In this document: in pieces, positions 63,561 through 64,000 of the stretch
How positions within the stretch are numbered: the first letter of the stretch is position 1
Layout: each line of letters opens with the position of its first letter
Assembly: GCA_003213095.1 (NCBI GenBank)
Contig: QCNV01000005.1
Coordinates: 1 to 64,000 of the forward strand
Source of the DNA: SAR202 cluster bacterium AG-426-M11
GTDB taxonomy: Bacteria; Chloroflexota; Dehalococcoidia; Lucifugimonadales; UBA826
Reading direction: 5' to 3'
Length of the DNA: 64,000 bases
Translations under genes and position numbers: made by a program
Notes under the pieces: model-generated
What the model saw: the letters and a program-made list of their open reading frames with translations, nothing else
What the model was told of the DNA's origin: nothing
Databases searched by the model: none

Positions 63561-64000
63561 CGCCAAAATACCTGATAGCAGATTTAATACCATCAATCAA
63601 TGTATCTACTTCTTTCATAGTATTGTATACATAGAAACTTGCTCTAGCCGTAGCAGATACTCCTAAACTTTTAATTAATGGCATAGCACAATGGTGTCCT
63701 GTTCTAACAGCAATACCCATTCCATCCAATATAGTTCCTAAATCATGTGGATGAATGTTAGGAATATGAAATGAAAAAACAGCACCTTTTTGATCAGAAG
63801 ACTTAGGGCCAAATAATGTTACTCCTTCAGATTCTAATGTATTAAATTTTTTTAATGCATATGAAGTAATACTTTTTTCATAATCATGAATGTTTTCCAT
63901 ACCAATATTTTGTAAATAATCTACGGCAGTTCCTAATGCTATTGAGTCAGCAATATTAGGAGTACCAGCCTCAAATTTCATGGGAATATCAGCCCAAGAA
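63547..64000 (-). CDS. sufS: Cysteine desulfurase SufS-like (C-terminal part, truncated by window edge)
   Basis: SWADIPMKFEAGTPNIADSIALGTAVDYL...VRTGHHCAMPLIKSLGVSATARASFYVYNT; frame stays open to 64000. Confidence 0.9.
   Translation of the reverse strand, partial: SWADIPMKFEAGTPNIADSIALGTAVDYLQNIGMENIHDYEKSITSYALKKFNTLESEGVTLFGPKSSDQKGAVFSFHIPNIHPHDLGTILDGMGIAVRTGHHCAMPLIKSLGVSATARASFYVYNTMKEVDTLIDGIKSAIRYFGDGSN

Overview
AT-rich, densely packed bacterial chromosomal window, consistent with a streamlined marine Chloroflexota (SAR202-like) genome; this is inferred from gene content only, with no phylogeny run. Supported content: 16S rRNA with an unlinked downstream tRNA-Ala(TGC), tRNA-Pro(TGG), rpoB-rpoC, glnS, orn, an RNB-family exonuclease, cofG/cofH, a glycine-betaine ABC transporter, malate synthase, msrA, a 2-oxoacid decarboxylase pair plus an oxaloacetate-decarboxylase-like enzyme, a DUF1501/NHL/DUF1800 cluster, larB, Na+-pump decarboxylase subunits next to a gamma carbonic anhydrase, and sufU/sufS (partial). 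The most striking signal is a rhodanese/sulfurtransferase gene (44487..45323, minus). The ORF track cuts it at an in-frame TGA that sits exactly at the catalytic cysteine position (TY-U-QGGIRAAH). The conserved C-terminus continues in frame for 42 codons to a TAG. A hairpin with a G-starting apical loop lies 17 nt after the UGA, as in bacterial SECIS elements. This is a strong candidate selenocysteine rhodanese. Other notable points: probable non-AUG starts (AUA for larB, AUU for an OadG-like subunit), a long-range 15-bp stem flanking 16S rRNA, a promoter plus terminator-like hairpin in the rpoBC leader, and two CDSs whose stop codons directly abut the CCA ends of convergent tRNA genes. No CRISPR array, transposase or prophage was seen.
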